Notes: generated from the sequence alone by a model not told the origin. 64,000 nucleotides of DNA from Aquimixticola soesokkakensis (GCF_900172375.1 NZ_FWFS01000008.1:62001-126000), one strand, 5' to 3'. Shown: positions 1-8,229, counted from the stretch's first letter. Numbers and translations: made by a program.

Positions 1-1246
1 CTGCAAAGCGGCGGATATTGGCGATCGAGGCATGACCGGTGCCGAAATCGTCCAGGTCGATCCCGCAGCCGAGTTCGGACAATTGGCAAATATTGCGCGT
101 GATCGTGTCCTCGCCGGAATTTGCGACGACATTTTCCAGAACCTCGATGGTGAGGCGTTTGGGGTCGATTTCAAAGCGATCCAGTTCCCAGCGGATTTTG
201 GTGACCAATTTGGGGTTGGCCAATTCCTCGTTCGAGAAGTTCACCGAGACGGTGGGCACATCAAGGCCCGCCTTATCCCAGGTCTGAATGGCGCAGAGCG
301 AATGATAGAGCATCACCTCGCCCAGACGTTCCATCAACCCCGCCTCCGAGATCGCCCCCAAAAAGTCACCCGGCATCAAAAGGCCCTTTTCGGGATGTTC
401 CCAGCGCGCGAGCGCTTCAAAGCCGGAAATCTTGCCGGTATCTGTGGATAGTTGCGGCTGGAACCACGGGCGAATTTCGCCGTTTTCCAGCGCATCTCCG
501 ACGATCATCGCCAGTTCCGAAGTCTCGGTATCGCGGGCTTTGGAACCATTGGTAAAGCTGCGGATGGCGCCGGCGCCATTGGCCTGCGCGTCCAGAAGGG
601 CCCGTTCTGCGGCGTCCAGAAATGCAGCGCCCGAGCGGGCAGGGGCACGCGAGGGCAGGCAGAACCCGACACTGGCACTGACATAGATTTTGGTCGCATC
701 AATCGAATAGGGTTCGGCGATGGCGGCCTGAATACGCGAGGAAATCTGGATCAGCGTTTCGAGGTCGGCCGTGCGCAGCGGTGCCAGCGCGATGGCAAAA
801 CACGGCCCGTCCAGACGCGCCACAAGGTCGTGATCGCGCATGGCATCCTCAAGGCGGCGCGCAGCGGCGGCGATGATTTTCTCACCCGCCTGAGGACCGT
901 GCATGTCGCAGATGTGTTTGAAGCCGTCCAATTCGATCACAAGGCAGGCGGTCACGCGGCCGGTTTTCGCCTCGGCCTCGATGATTTGTTCAAGCATCTG
1001 AACGGCCGCGCCGCGCAGCGGCAAATTCGTCAGCCCGTCGCGGGCGCGTTCCGCTGTGACGGGGGTCTTCTCGAAGGTGCGCAGCCCCGTGACCACCGCC
1101 GGAATGGTGGCAACGGCCACGATCAATCCGGTCTCCCCGCCCAGCCAATAGGCCAAAAGCGTTAGAATCGGGAGCAGCGACACAAGGTTTGACCCTTTCG
1201 TGAGAGATCTCATCACGGTTGTGAGGGTCGTCGCGTCCTGAGTCAT
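1..1246 (-). CDS. GGDEF-EAL domain protein, probable c-di-GMP phosphodiesterase (partial)
   Basis: The gene runs off the left edge; 415 codons are visible. The ATG at 1246 is preceded by AAGGA nine bases upstream. Residues about 21-55 are hydrophobic (one or two membrane segments). A GGDEF-type domain follows (about 65-230), then an EAL domain from about 245. The GGDEF loop is degenerate: residues 146-150 read DGPCF where an active cyclase has GGDEF, so cyclase activity is unlikely. The EAL domain looks catalytic in the visible part: EAL at 277-279, the VNFSN asparagine near 336, ExLE near 368 and DDFGTGH at 399-405. I infer hydrolysis of cyclic di-GMP at the inner membrane, with the dead GGDEF domain perhaps sensing GTP. 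The C-terminus is outside the window. Its 5' end is about 70 bp from the 3' end of ttcA, and both read leftward. Confidence 0.9.
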   Translation of the reverse strand, partial: MTQDATTLTTVMRSLTKGSNLVSLLPILTLLAYWLGGETGLIVAVATIPAVVTGLRTFEKTPVTAERARDGLTNLPLRGAAVQMLEQIIEAEAKTGRVTACLVIELDGFKHICDMHGPQAGEKIIAAAARRLEDAMRDHDLVARLDGPCFAIALAPLRTADLETLIQISSRIQAAIAEPYSIDATKIYVSASVGFCLPSRAPARSGAAFLDAAERALLDAQANGAGAIRSFTNGSKARDTETSELAMIVGDALENGEIRPWFQPQLSTDTGKISGFEALARWEHPEKGLLMPGDFLGAISEAGLMERLGEVMLYHSLCAIQTWDKAGLDVPTVSVNFSNEELANPKLVTKIRWELDRFEIDPKRLTIEVLENVVANSGEDTITRNICQLSELGCGIDLDDFGTGHASIANIRRFA

Positions 1247-1313
1247 CCCGAAAAATCCTTCGCAGTTCCAAACCGGTCTGCGTTGACTTTAGGGGGAGAA
1301 ATCTACCGAGTTA

Positions 1314-2219
1314 TTAACGCAAGAGCGGAATCTCGGTCAAATTTTCACCTTCAGGAAGAGTGCCTTGGCCCCCCGTGCCCTCTGCGCCCTCGCTCACTGT
1401 GCGCATCAGTCCCGCAAAGTCGAAGAGGCCGGTATCAAGCATATGCGAGGGGCGGATATTGGTCAGCGCCTTGAACATTACCTGCCGCCGACCAGGGCTG
1501 TTTTTTTCCCAACCGTCCAGAATTTGCTTTACCTGCTGGCGTTGCAACCCATCCTGCGAGCCGCAAAGGTCGCAGGGAATGATCGGGTAATTCATCGCGG
1601 CGGCAAATTTTTCGCAATCCACCTCTGCCACATGGGCCATGGGGCGATAGACGAATAAATCGCCCTCCTCGTTCACCAGCTTGGGGGGCATGGTCGCAAG
1701 GCGTCCGCCATGGAACAGGTTCATGAAAAAGGTTTCGAGAATATCGTCGCGGTGGTGGCCCAGAACGACGGCAGAGCAGCCTTCCTCGCGTGCGATGCGA
1801 TACAGGTTCCCGCGCCGCAGCCGTGAACACAGCGCGCAAAAGGTGCGACCTGCGGGAACCTTGTCCATCACGATGGAATAGGTGTCCTGATATTCGATGC
1901 GGTGCGGCACCTTCATTTTTTCCAGAAATTCCGGCAGAACGGTGGCGGGAAACCCGGGCTGGCCCTGATCCAGATTGCAGGCCACCAGTTCGACGGGCAA
2001 CATGCCGCGCCATTGCAGTTCATGCAGGATGGCAAGCATCGTGTAGCTATCCTTGCCGCCCGACAGGCACACCAGCCATTTCGCGCCGCGTTCGATCATC
2101 CCGTAGTGTTCCACCGCTTCGCGCACGTTGCGCACAATCCGTTTGCGCAGCTTCTTGAACTCGGTGGTGGAGGGCGCGCCGTGAAACAGCGGATGGATGT
2201 CGTCGAGATCGTCGAGCAT
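1314..2219 (-). CDS. ttcA: tRNA 2-thiocytidine(32) synthetase TtcA
   Basis: A protein of 301 residues in the PP-loop ATPase family that thiolates cytidine 32 of certain tRNAs in an ATP- and Fe-S-dependent reaction. The PP-loop reads [12 protein letters not shown]. Two cysteine pairs, CALC in mid-protein and CDLC further on, fit the cluster-binding cysteines of TtcA. Longer in-frame versions exist upstream, but the ATG at 2219 starts at [10 protein letters not shown], follows GAGGA at good spacing and lies 4 nt after the yidD stop, so I chose it. It appears to be the last gene of an rpmH-rnpA-yidD-ttcA transcription unit. A known substrate, tRNA-Arg(ICG), is encoded at 5031-5107 in this window and has C at position 32. 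Confidence 0.93.
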   Translation of the reverse strand: MLDDLDDIHPLFHGAPSTTEFKKLRKRIVRNVREAVEHYGMIERGAKWLVCLSGGKDSYTMLAILHELQWRGMLPVELVACNLDQGQPGFPATVLPEFLEKMKVPHRIEYQDTYSIVMDKVPAGRTFCALCSRLRRGNLYRIAREEGCSAVVLGHHRDDILETFFMNLFHGGRLATMPPKLVNEEGDLFVYRPMAHVAEVDCEKFAAAMNYPIIPCDLCGSQDGLQRQQVKQILDGWEKNSPGRRQVMFKALTNIRPSHMLDTGLFDFAGLMRTVSEGAEGTGGQGTLPEGENLTEIPLLR

Positions 2220-2223
2220 GGCT

Positions 2224-2502
2224 TTAGTCCTCGGAGGGCGGAGACGGGGAGGAAGAGGAGGGCGTAGAGGGAGCGCGTTTTGCCGCAGGAACAGGGTCAT
2301 AGCCTGTGCCACCCAGCGGGTGACAGCGGCCGATGCGGCGCAGCGTCAACCAACCGCCGCGCAGGGCACCATGGGCTTCGAGCGCTTCAAGAGCATAGGC
2401 CGAGCAAGTCGGCTGATACCGGCAATTAAAGCCGATCCAGGGTGAAAACACCAGCCGGTAGGCGCGCACAGGAAGCGCAAAAAGACGGGCGAGCGGGCTC
2501 AC
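2224..2502 (-). CDS. yidD: Membrane protein insertion efficiency factor YidD
   Basis: A 92-residue protein with the YidD signature: an amphipathic N-terminus ([16 protein letters not shown]), then the conserved cysteines in [14 protein letters not shown] and the [15 protein letters not shown] segment. The family assists YidC-dependent insertion of inner-membrane proteins from the cytoplasmic face. The GTG start at 2502 overlaps the rnpA stop (GTGA overlap), which implies translational coupling. The C-terminal tail after VPAAKRAP is serine/proline-rich and longer than in the short family members. Rhodobacterales usually have yidC nearby, but here ttcA follows instead. Confidence 0.92.
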   Translation of the reverse strand: MSPLARLFALPVRAYRLVFSPWIGFNCRYQPTCSAYALEALEAHGALRGGWLTLRRIGRCHPLGGTGYDPVPAAKRAPSTPSSSSPSPPSED

Positions 2503-2990
2503 GGGCGGGACGGGTCTGGGGTGCGGGCGGGGCGCGGGGTCTCGTCGTGCACCCTGCGAAGGGCGTAGCGCAAATCCTTGAGCATCAGCTCGAAAGGGCG
2601 CTCTGCCGTGTCGCGGGCCTTGCCGATCAGCACATAGTCCCAGCCGGTTTCGCCCAGATCCGCGAGCGTCAGACGCGCGATTTCGCGCAAGCGCCGTTTG
2701 GCGCGGTTGCGGGCGACGGCATTGCCGACCTTCTTGGAACAGGTAAATCCCACGCGGACGCCAACAGCGGACTCGTCCTCGGTTCGCTTGCGCGCCTGCA
2801 GCAAGAATCCCGAAGTGCCCTGTCGTTTTGCCCGCGCCGCTTTCAGGAAGTCGGCGCGTTTGGACAGGATCGTTAAAGCCTGCGGGGGCATCACCGGCGC
2901 GTGGGACGAAGGCGTTGCACACGACAAAACCGCCGGCGCTGTGTCCTCGGCGGCGGTAACGCGTGCCTCGGTTGCTTCCGGCGGTGTCAT
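2499..2990 (-). CDS. rnpA: Ribonuclease P protein component
   Basis: The protein subunit of RNase P, which helps the catalytic RNA mature tRNA 5' ends. The core begins at [20 protein letters not shown] and contains the hallmark basic helix [17 protein letters not shown] (the RNR motif). The reading frame gives 163 residues, longer than the usual 110-130, because of a 33-residue N-terminal extension rich in Ala/Glu/Thr. The ATG at 2990 has GAGG about 8 nt upstream and lies 36 nt after the rpmH stop, so the extension is probably translated; the internal ATG at residue 34 is the alternative. The gene overlaps yidD by 4 nt. Confidence 0.93.
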   Translation of the reverse strand: MTPPEATEARVTAAEDTAPAVLSCATPSSHAPVMPPQALTILSKRADFLKAARAKRQGTSGFLLQARKRTEDESAVGVRVGFTCSKKVGNAVARNRAKRRLREIARLTLADLGETGWDYVLIGKARDTAERPFELMLKDLRYALRRVHDETPRPARTPDPSRP

Positions 2991-3026
2991 CGTGGTGCCT
3001 CGCAGAAATTGCCTTGCGGCAATGCC

Positions 3027-3161
3027 TTATGCGCTGAGCGACTTGCGGCCCTGCGCACGACGTGCGTTGATGATTTTGCGGCCAGCTTTGGTCGCCATGC
3101 GCGCACGGAAGCCGTGGCGACGTTTACGAACGAGGTTGCTCGGTTGGTAGGTGCGTTTCAT
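3027..3161 (-). CDS. rpmH: 50S ribosomal protein L34
   Basis: A 44-residue, very basic protein ([21 protein letters not shown] at the start, GRKSLSA at the end), a full-length match to bacterial L34 of the large ribosomal subunit. It heads the rpmH-rnpA-yidD-ttcA unit; the stop is 36 nt before rnpA. Head-to-tail rpmH-rnpA is conserved across bacteria. Confidence 0.96.
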   Translation of the reverse strand: MKRTYQPSNLVRKRRHGFRARMATKAGRKIINARRAQGRKSLSA

Positions 3162-3553
3162 CGCGCCATCTCCATCGGTTTGAACGGTCTAGCCCAAATC
3201 CTCGAAAGGATTCGAAGGCGGGGGTAACTCTATGAAGCCCGCTCTCTAAGGGGCAAGGGCGCTCTTGTCAATTCAACGATCCCGGTCAGGGAAAATAAAT
3301 CCTGCGCGGCCGCTCGTTTGCGCGCATCAACGGGCGCTGTGATCCCGCGCCGCAGGGGCGCATCGGGGCGCTGTCATCGTATGGCGGGCATTGTTTTCTA
3401 TGTAAATGCCGGAAAATGAGCAAGATTCCGTAGAATGCAGGCGCGGCAGTTAACAAAATCGTGCCACAGCACTACATTGACCGCAAGGTAGCACAGGTTG
3501 CCACATGAATTCGCCAAAGTCCCACAGGCTTGGCCCTATCGGAGATAAGCACC
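3162..3553. other. Divergent intergenic region rpmH / histidine kinase
   Basis: About 390 bp between two divergent genes. It holds the predicted rpmH promoter near 3243-3271 and an A/T-richer stretch at about 3385-3480 (TGTTTTCTATGTAAATG), probably the kinase promoter region. I see no RNA gene or supported small ORF. An ATG at 3505 is in the wrong frame for the kinase. Confidence 0.5.
3243..3271 (-). promoter_or_regulatory. Predicted sigma70-type promoter for rpmH operon
   Basis: On the minus strand TTGACA (3271-3266) is followed after exactly 17 bases by TAGAGA (3248-3243). The -35 box is perfect and the -10 weak. Transcription would start about 75-80 nt before the rpmH ATG. This rests on sequence match and spacing only. 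Confidence 0.5.
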
Positions 3554-4972
3554 GTGCCGCGGGTGGCGTCCTTTTTAAATACCCTGTCGGGGCGATTCCT
3601 GATCCTGACAACCGTCTTCGTGCTGATCGCCGAGGTCCTGATTTTCGTGCCTTCGGTGGCGCGATATCGTGAGGACTTTCTGCTGTCGCGCCTTGAGCGG
3701 GCGCAGATCGCTTCGCTCGCCTTGCTGGCCAACGATATGATCGACATCGGGCTGGAGGATGAATTGCTGGCCAATGCCGAGGTCTTCAACGTGGTATTGC
3801 GGCGCGACGAGCTGCGCCAGCTTGTGCTGTCCTCCCCCGTGCCGGGACCGATCTATGCGACCTATGATCTGCGCGATGCGGGGGCCTTTACCTTGATGGG
3901 CGATGCGATGCGCGTGCTTTTCGACCCCACAAACCGCGTCATTCGGGTGATCGGCGATCCGGTGAAAAAGGCGGGCCTCTTGATCGAGGTCACGATGGAA
4001 ACCCAGGGCTTGCGGGTCGCGATGATCGACTACGGCTTGCGTATTCTGGCGCTTTCGGCGGTTTTGTCGGGGTTGACGGCGGTGCTTTTGTTCCTCGCCG
4101 TGCGCAGCTTTGTGGTCAAACCGGTGCGCCGCGTGGTGGATGCGATGACATCGTACACACAAGCGCCCGAGGATGCGCGCAGGATTATCGAGCCGACCGC
4201 AGGGGTGCGTGAACTCTATGAGGCGGAATTGGCGCTGCGCACGATGCAGACCGAGCTGACATCGGCCCTGCGTCAGAAGGACAGGCTTGCGCAGCTGGGC
4301 GGGGCTGTCGCGAAAATCAGCCACGATTTGCGCAATATCCTGACCACCGCGCAGCTGTTTGCCGACCGGTTGGATGCGTCGGAAGATCCCGCCGTGGCGC
4401 GCGCCGCGCCCAAACTGGTGAACTCGATCCACCGCGCGGTGTCCTTGTGCGAAACCACGCTGGCCTTTGGCAAGGCCCAAGAGCCGCCTCCCGCGTTGAC
4501 GGGGGTGCGTCTGAGCGACCTGGTGGCAGATGTGATCGAAAGCGAACGTCTTGCCATAGACGACTACGATCTGAGCTTTGCCGAAGATGTGCCCGCGACC
4601 CTTGTGGCGCGCGCCGATCCCGAACAGCTGTACCGCGTCGTGTCCAATCTGGTGCGCAATGCGCGTCAGGCGATCATGGCCACCGGTAAGTCGGGCGAGA
4701 TTGCCGTCGTTGCCTTGGAGACCAGCGACGAGTGGACCATTTCCGTCAGTGACACCGGCCCCGGCCTGCCGCCCAAGGCGCGCGAACATCTGTTCCAGCC
4801 CTTTCAAGGGGGAACGCGCAAAGGCGGCTTTGGTCTCGGGCTTGCGATTGCCTTCGAGTTGATCAAAGGCCACGGCGGCCAACTGGATTTGCAGGACACG
4901 GGGGCGGGCGGCACAACCTTTTGCATCCATCTCCCCAAGGCGGTGGCGGCTCTGGAGGCGGTTGTTGAATAA
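3554..4972 (+). CDS. Membrane sensor histidine kinase (orphan)
   Basis: A protein of 472 residues from the chosen GTG. The architecture is: membrane helix (about 12-34), a periplasmic region of about 125 residues, a second helix (about 163-185), a HAMP-like linker, a HisKA box ISHDLRNILTT with the phospho-acceptor His near 257, then an HATPase_c domain with N-box NLVRNARQAI, G1 SDTGPGLP and G2 GGFGLGLAIA. It should autophosphorylate and pass phosphate to a response regulator, but none is encoded beside it. A TTG at 3530 would add eight residues; I prefer the GTG at 3554 because GGAG lies nine bases upstream. The input signal is unknown. The tRNA gene follows 58 nt downstream. Confidence 0.9.
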   Translation: MPRVASFLNTLSGRFLILTTVFVLIAEVLIFVPSVARYREDFLLSRLERAQIASLALLANDMIDIGLEDELLANAEVFNVVLRRDELRQLVLSSPVPGPIYATYDLRDAGAFTLMGDAMRVLFDPTNRVIRVIGDPVKKAGLLIEVTMETQGLRVAMIDYGLRILALSAVLSGLTAVLLFLAVRSFVVKPVRRVVDAMTSYTQAPEDARRIIEPTAGVRELYEAELALRTMQTELTSALRQKDRLAQLGGAVAKISHDLRNILTTAQLFADRLDASEDPAVARAAPKLVNSIHRAVSLCETTLAFGKAQEPPPALTGVRLSDLVADVIESERLAIDDYDLSFAEDVPATLVARADPEQLYRVVSNLVRNARQAIMATGKSGEIAVVALETSDEWTISVSDTGPGLPPKAREHLFQPFQGGTRKGGFGLGLAIAFELIKGHGGQLDLQDTGAGGTTFCIHLPKAVAALEAVVE

Positions 4973-5030
4973 ATTTTAAATTTGTCTCTTGCCAACCCCA
5001 GTCACTCCCGTTACATCGCCCCACATGAGC

Positions 5031-5107
5031 GCACCCGTAGCTCAGCTGGATAGAGTACCTGACTACGAATCAGGGGGTCAGAGGTTCGAATCCTCTCGGG
5101 TGCACCA
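5031..5107 (+). tRNA. tRNA-Arg (anticodon ACG)
   Basis: A 77-nt cloverleaf. The acceptor stem GCACCCG pairs with CGGGTGC, the discriminator is A and the 3' CCA is encoded. The D-loop contains AGCTCAGCTGG, the anticodon stem CCTGA/TCAGG encloses loop CTACGAA (anticodon ACG, read as ICG after deamination of A34), and the T-arm has GGTTCGAATCC. C at position 32 makes it a potential TtcA substrate. Its 3' half is the apparent insertion target of the island to its right. Confidence 0.97.
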
Positions 5108-6602
5108 AAATTCCATCACCGGTGTTTGCGCCCGATAAGGCTTTGAAAGCAAAGGTGGTTTTTGCTGTTCGAAGTCCATTTTTCCGGCAGTATGGCAGAC
5201 GCTCCGAAAAGACGACTTTCAGCACCATCCGCTTCCACCCGAAGTCCCGATTTCTCCATATTTTACAAGGGTCCGACAATACCTCCATGGATTGTTCGAA
5301 CAACTCCTCGAACTGGGGCTGTTTCTTGCCGAGATTCTGAGCCTCCTCCTTCAAAACCAGCGCATCGCGTTGCAGGTCGGAGATCTTTTTCTCGTAAGCC
5401 GCAATGACGTCCGGGTTCGTGGTGCTCACGATCCGATCCAGAAATTTTCCGACCTCGGCCTCAGCCTTCCGGGCGAGCATCTGGGCACTTTTCCGACGCT
5501 CAGAACGGTGCGCCTCGCGCTGTGACCACATGTCCGCGAGGATAGCATGCGCTGCATCCCTGACCTCGGTGCTGGGCTGAAGCTCATCGAGTAGCCTCAG
5601 AAACTCCATCTCGAGCTTGTCTCTGGGAATTGCCTTGTGTCGGCTTTCGCAGCCATTGCCTCGACAGGTGTAGTAGGGATACTTGTTTCCTCTACCGTTG
5701 GTCGCCCAATATGCCGTGAGTGGGACACCGCAGTCGGCACACACGATGAAGCCGCGCAGCGGAAAATCCAGCGCGATGTCCTTTCGGAAGGGGGCATTTG
5801 CTGATTGGGCGAGCCGTTTCAGGATTTTCTGGTGGGTGTCCATGGAGATCAGCGGCTGATGTTTGCCGTGCGTTCGTGGAATTCCCCAAGGCTCGTAGTC
5901 GAAGTAGCCTGCGTAAATACTTCTCTTCAGCATTTCGGAAACGAAGCTGTTGCCGATGGGGGCCTTGCGGACTGCGAGGAAATCAGGGTTGGTTTCGATG
6001 AAATGCTGAATTTCCGCATGGGTCTGGAAATGACCCGACGCGTATCCCTCAAGAGCCGCTTTGGCGACCGGCGCCAGCACCTCGTCGGGAACCATCATCT
6101 TCCCCTTGCCGTCGGGCCTGTAGCCGAAAGGCGCCTTGAAGCACCAGTAGCCTTCCGAAAGTCGTGCATGCGTTCTGCGCCTGGTCTGGGCCGCATTCTG
6201 CTTCCGGTGATACTGATCGACCGAGACTTGGATGTTCTCGTTCAACTCGCCCTCTGGCGTATAGTCGAACCGGAAGGTCGGGCACGAGAAGCGGGCGCCC
6301 GCTACCAATGCGGCGTCTTTGATTTCATGGTATATTTTTACGTCACGACTGACGCGGGACAACGCGTCGAAAACCACGACGACGCTTTTGCCCTTATTCC
6401 TCGACAGCCACTTCCTCAGGTCTTTCAGACCCTGTCGGTCGGCGCTGCCCCCGGAAGTATCGTCAGTGAAGACTTCCACGACCTCAAAGTCGTTCATTTC
6501 GCAATGATCGTTGCAAATCCTGATTTGCGAATGAAGGCCATTGCCCTCACTAACCTGTTTCAGGCTCGAGACTCGCGCGTATATTGCGGCGATATTTGGC
6601 AT
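5070..6602 (-). CDS. Large serine site-specific recombinase (island integrase)
   Basis: A protein of 510 residues. The N-terminal resolvase domain begins IAAIYARVSS, placing the nucleophilic Ser at about position 12; LSRVSRD and other resolvase segments follow. A recombinase domain (about 165-260) and a zinc-ribbon come next (CADC near 294, later a TCRGNGC pair), then a coiled-coil, Lys/Glu-rich stretch around 350-430. These are the parts of a large serine integrase catalysing attP x attB recombination through a Ser-DNA intermediate. The stop codon lies inside the tRNA-Arg gene on the opposite strand, so the last dozen residues (VHPRGFEPLTP) are encoded by tRNA sequence. That is what integration at the tRNA end would produce. 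The start at 6602 is an ATG with GGAAAG upstream. Serine integrases target tRNA genes less often than tyrosine ones. Confidence 0.92.
   Translation of the reverse strand: MPNIAAIYARVSSLKQVSEGNGLHSQIRICNDHCEMNDFEVVEVFTDDTSGGSADRQGLKDLRKWLSRNKGKSVVVVFDALSRVSRDVKIYHEIKDAALVAGARFSCPTFRFDYTPEGELNENIQVSVDQYHRKQNAAQTRRRTHARLSEGYWCFKAPFGYRPDGKGKMMVPDEVLAPVAKAALEGYASGHFQTHAEIQHFIETNPDFLAVRKAPIGNSFVSEMLKRSIYAGYFDYEPWGIPRTHGKHQPLISMDTHQKILKRLAQSANAPFRKDIALDFPLRGFIVCADCGVPLTAYWATNGRGNKYPYYTCRGNGCESRHKAIPRDKLEMEFLRLLDELQPSTEVRDAAHAILADMWSQREAHRSERRKSAQMLARKAEAEVGKFLDRIVSTTNPDVIAAYEKKISDLQRDALVLKEEAQNLGKKQPQFEELFEQSMEVLSDPCKIWRNRDFGWKRMVLKVVFSERLPYCRKNGLRTAKTTFAFKALSGANTGDGILVHPRGFEPLTP
5099..5107. other. 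Candidate left attachment core (GGTGCACCA)
   Basis: The last nine bases of the tRNA gene, GGTGCACCA, recur at 18884-18892. The first eight form a perfect palindrome. With the recombinase gene ending inside the tRNA, this is a plausible attL core. The shared stretch is short, so coincidence is possible. Confidence 0.35.
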
Positions 6603-6643
6603 GTTTCACTTTCCATTGAAGACATTGGATTATCTTTGCGGCG

Positions 6644-6678
6644 GCGCCCCCACCCCAAAAAAGGTGATGAGGGGGCGC
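6644..6678. promoter_or_regulatory. GC-rich hairpin upstream of recombinase
   Basis: GCGCCCCC (6644-6651) pairs perfectly with GGGGGCGC (6671-6678) around a 19-nt loop that can itself pair CACC with GGTG. It lies 42 nt upstream of the recombinase start codon and just after the small ORF that precedes it. It could attenuate read-through or be a protein site. No U-tract follows the stem directly. Confidence 0.4.
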
Positions 6679-6691
6679 TGCCTTTATTAAA

Positions 6692-6910
6692 TCAGGGCAA
6701 CCAAGATGTGCCAGTTTCCTCGGGTCCCCACATGCATTTCAGAATATCTCGAAGTGCTTTTGCAGTTTCGAGTCTCTGCTCATGATTTAGACCCGGGGTC
6801 CTGATAAGTTCGGCGTATTTCTGCAACTGCTCATCCGAACATTCGCTTTCATCGCCTTCATGTCGATCGCAAACTGTTTGCGGTCGGAATGGATCTTTGT
6901 CTTTGATCAT
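6692..6910 (-). CDS. Small hypothetical protein upstream of recombinase
   Basis: A 72-residue ORF from the ATG at 6910, preceded by AAGGTGG. It is acidic and predicted helical in its second half (QLQKYAELIRTP, then RLETAKALRDILKCMWG), with three cysteines. A TTG at 6955 would extend it by 15 residues. It lies 89 nt upstream of the recombinase on the same strand, so a recombination directionality factor is conceivable, but nothing in the sequence shows that. I do not recognise the family. Confidence 0.45.
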   Translation of the reverse strand: MIKDKDPFRPQTVCDRHEGDESECSDEQLQKYAELIRTPGLNHEQRLETAKALRDILKCMWGPEETGTSWLP

Positions 6911-7412
6911 CCACCTTCGATTGCATCGGCTATGAGCCGTTTTCAGATCGAGCAATCGCGCCCGGACGTAGCCGGAATGACTACTTCAAGGTATTTCGCG
7001 AGCGAGGGATGATATTATTTATTTGTTGGGCAACGTTGTTTGCCGCTTTGGATCCTTCGATTGTTGCCCTGACAGCCTCGACGGATTCAGAGCATATTTT
7101 GGCTTGATGTAGGCGGCGTTCTATGGCCGTCAAGGTGGGCGGTCAGGAAGCCCCTTATCTTTCAGTCGCATGTAATATTAGCCAGTCGCCGGCGACACGA
7201 AACGATTTGTGAAATTTTTTAATTCACTCCCGCTGAGACCGTGATCGGCATAGGTGGCTGCAAGGGAAATGGAGGGAGTGCGGTCTCGAGTCGCCTATCG
7301 GTTCGGCTCTTTTGGGTGAGAGCCGACGCGACAGGGACTTCGAGAGATGAGCTGAAGGGATGGTCGTGATCTTGACCCGGCGCGGTGCCGGACTTTCGAA
7401 CAGGAGAAGCAC
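6911..7412. other. Gene-less stretch inside the island
   Basis: About 500 bp, more A/T-rich than the host core, between the leftward recombinase unit and the rightward small ORFs. It probably carries divergent promoters. An AT-rich run with an imperfect GTGAA/TTCAC inverted repeat lies at about 7209-7228. I found no tRNA, no convincing ORF and no transposon ends. Confidence 0.4.
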
Positions 7413-7775
7413 ATGTTCGACCATTACCAGACTAACCCCGTCTTTGTTGCCCTTCCGGCGCGAGATCCGCTCCGCATTTTTGTCGAGAGGCACCGAGATG
7501 GCTTGCTTAGTGCAGCTGCCCTACTCGGCGGCAAAAGAGGTGTCCGCCTGGTGCAGGCTATCATTCAAGATCTTCGCGCCAGCCGAGATCTTTCCGTTAA
7601 GTGCGCAAGGAACCTACAGACATTGCTCGATCTTCTGTCGCTCAACTTCTGCGACGATGATGCGTGGGATGGGGAGCTCTCGTTCTACGATATCGATCCG
7701 ATGAGCCCGACTGTCGAAGAGATCTGCCTCCTGACTGACGGACTTCGTCAGGTTGTCTTGGACGCGGCGAAGTAG
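7413..7775 (+). CDS. Small acidic hypothetical protein (island), paralogue 1
   Basis: A 120-residue protein with a clear start: AGGAG six nt before the ATG. It has no signal peptide or membrane segment and looks mostly helical. The segment RIFVERHRDGLLSAAALLGG (residues about 21-40) and what follows can be aligned without gaps to the next gene (7887-8195) with about 25% identity over 55 positions. The pair may therefore be diverged tandem copies. No known family recognised. Its position next to the vsr/dcm defence module suggests a regulatory or accessory role, but this is a guess. Confidence 0.55.
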   Translation: MFDHYQTNPVFVALPARDPLRIFVERHRDGLLSAAALLGGKRGVRLVQAIIQDLRASRDLSVKCARNLQTLLDLLSLNFCDDDAWDGELSFYDIDPMSPTVEEICLLTDGLRQVVLDAAK

Positions 7776-7886
7776 ATTGTGGCGCAATCTATGACGTCAG
7801 GCTGCCGACCCTCCTTGGTCGGTAGTCCTTGAAGGTGCGGGGTTCCAGATCGGCCTGTCGGCCGACACTCGCACCGGGAGACTGGC

Positions 7887-8195
7887 ATGAACCATATGCC
7901 ACTTTTCTCGCTGTCGGAAAACGACGCGACGACCGTTCGAGGCTTCCTCGAGCGCAATGACGTGGGGCTCGCCGATATCCTCGATCGCGCTTCTGGTCTC
8001 GTGGGTCTCGACCTTCTGAACGATCTCCTCGTCGTCTTGGCGAAAAGCGAGCCGAACCGTTTGGAGGTCGTCCAGCTCCTGCGAGCCATCGAAGCCCTGC
8101 TCGTTGCAGCCCGGTGCCAAGATGGCGAGTTAGAAGCGTCCTTGCGCTGGCACGGAACCCGTATCCACGACCTCGGCGCTTTGTTGAGCCGCTGA
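7887..8195 (+). CDS. Small hypothetical protein (island), paralogue 2
   Basis: A 102-residue, leucine-rich, predicted all-helical cytoplasmic protein. The ATG at 7887 has GGGAG six nt upstream. RGFLERNDVGLADILDRASG aligns with the same region of the preceding ORF. The 111-nt spacer between the two genes contains nested inverted repeats (TGCCGACC with GGTCGGTA near 7803-7824, and TCGGCC with GGCCGA near 7851-7866), which may be regulatory. A strong hairpin closes the gene at 8201-8229. Function unknown. Confidence 0.55.
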   Translation: MNHMPLFSLSENDATTVRGFLERNDVGLADILDRASGLVGLDLLNDLLVVLAKSEPNRLEVVQLLRAIEALLVAARCQDGELEASLRWHGTRIHDLGALLSR

Positions 8196-8200
8196 TCGTC

Positions 8201-8229
8201 ACTGCCCCGACCAAGGTGGTCGGGGCAGT
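8201..8229. terminator. Perfect 12-bp hairpin after the small ORFs
   Basis: ACTGCCCCGACC (8201-8212) and GGTCGGGGCAGT (8218-8229) form a perfect 12-bp stem with a 5-nt loop, starting 5 nt after the stop of the upstream ORF. There is no T-run, so it may be an imperfect terminator or an mRNA-stabilising hairpin. It separates the rightward small genes from the leftward vsr gene. Confidence 0.5.

Noticed and set aside
32-1165. Long plus-strand open frames (up to 237 codons) at the left edge
   Set aside because: They are antisense to a clear GGDEF-EAL gene on the minus strand, and show Arg/Gly-rich composition with no family resemblance.
5805-6785. 326-codon plus-strand frame
   Set aside because: Antisense to the serine recombinase, whose motifs are unambiguous; no ribosome site or domain.
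7887-8195. Toxin-antitoxin pair with the preceding small gene
   Set aside because: Two small adjacent genes are suggestive, but they are separated by 111 nt and appear related to each other rather than to any toxin or antitoxin family.
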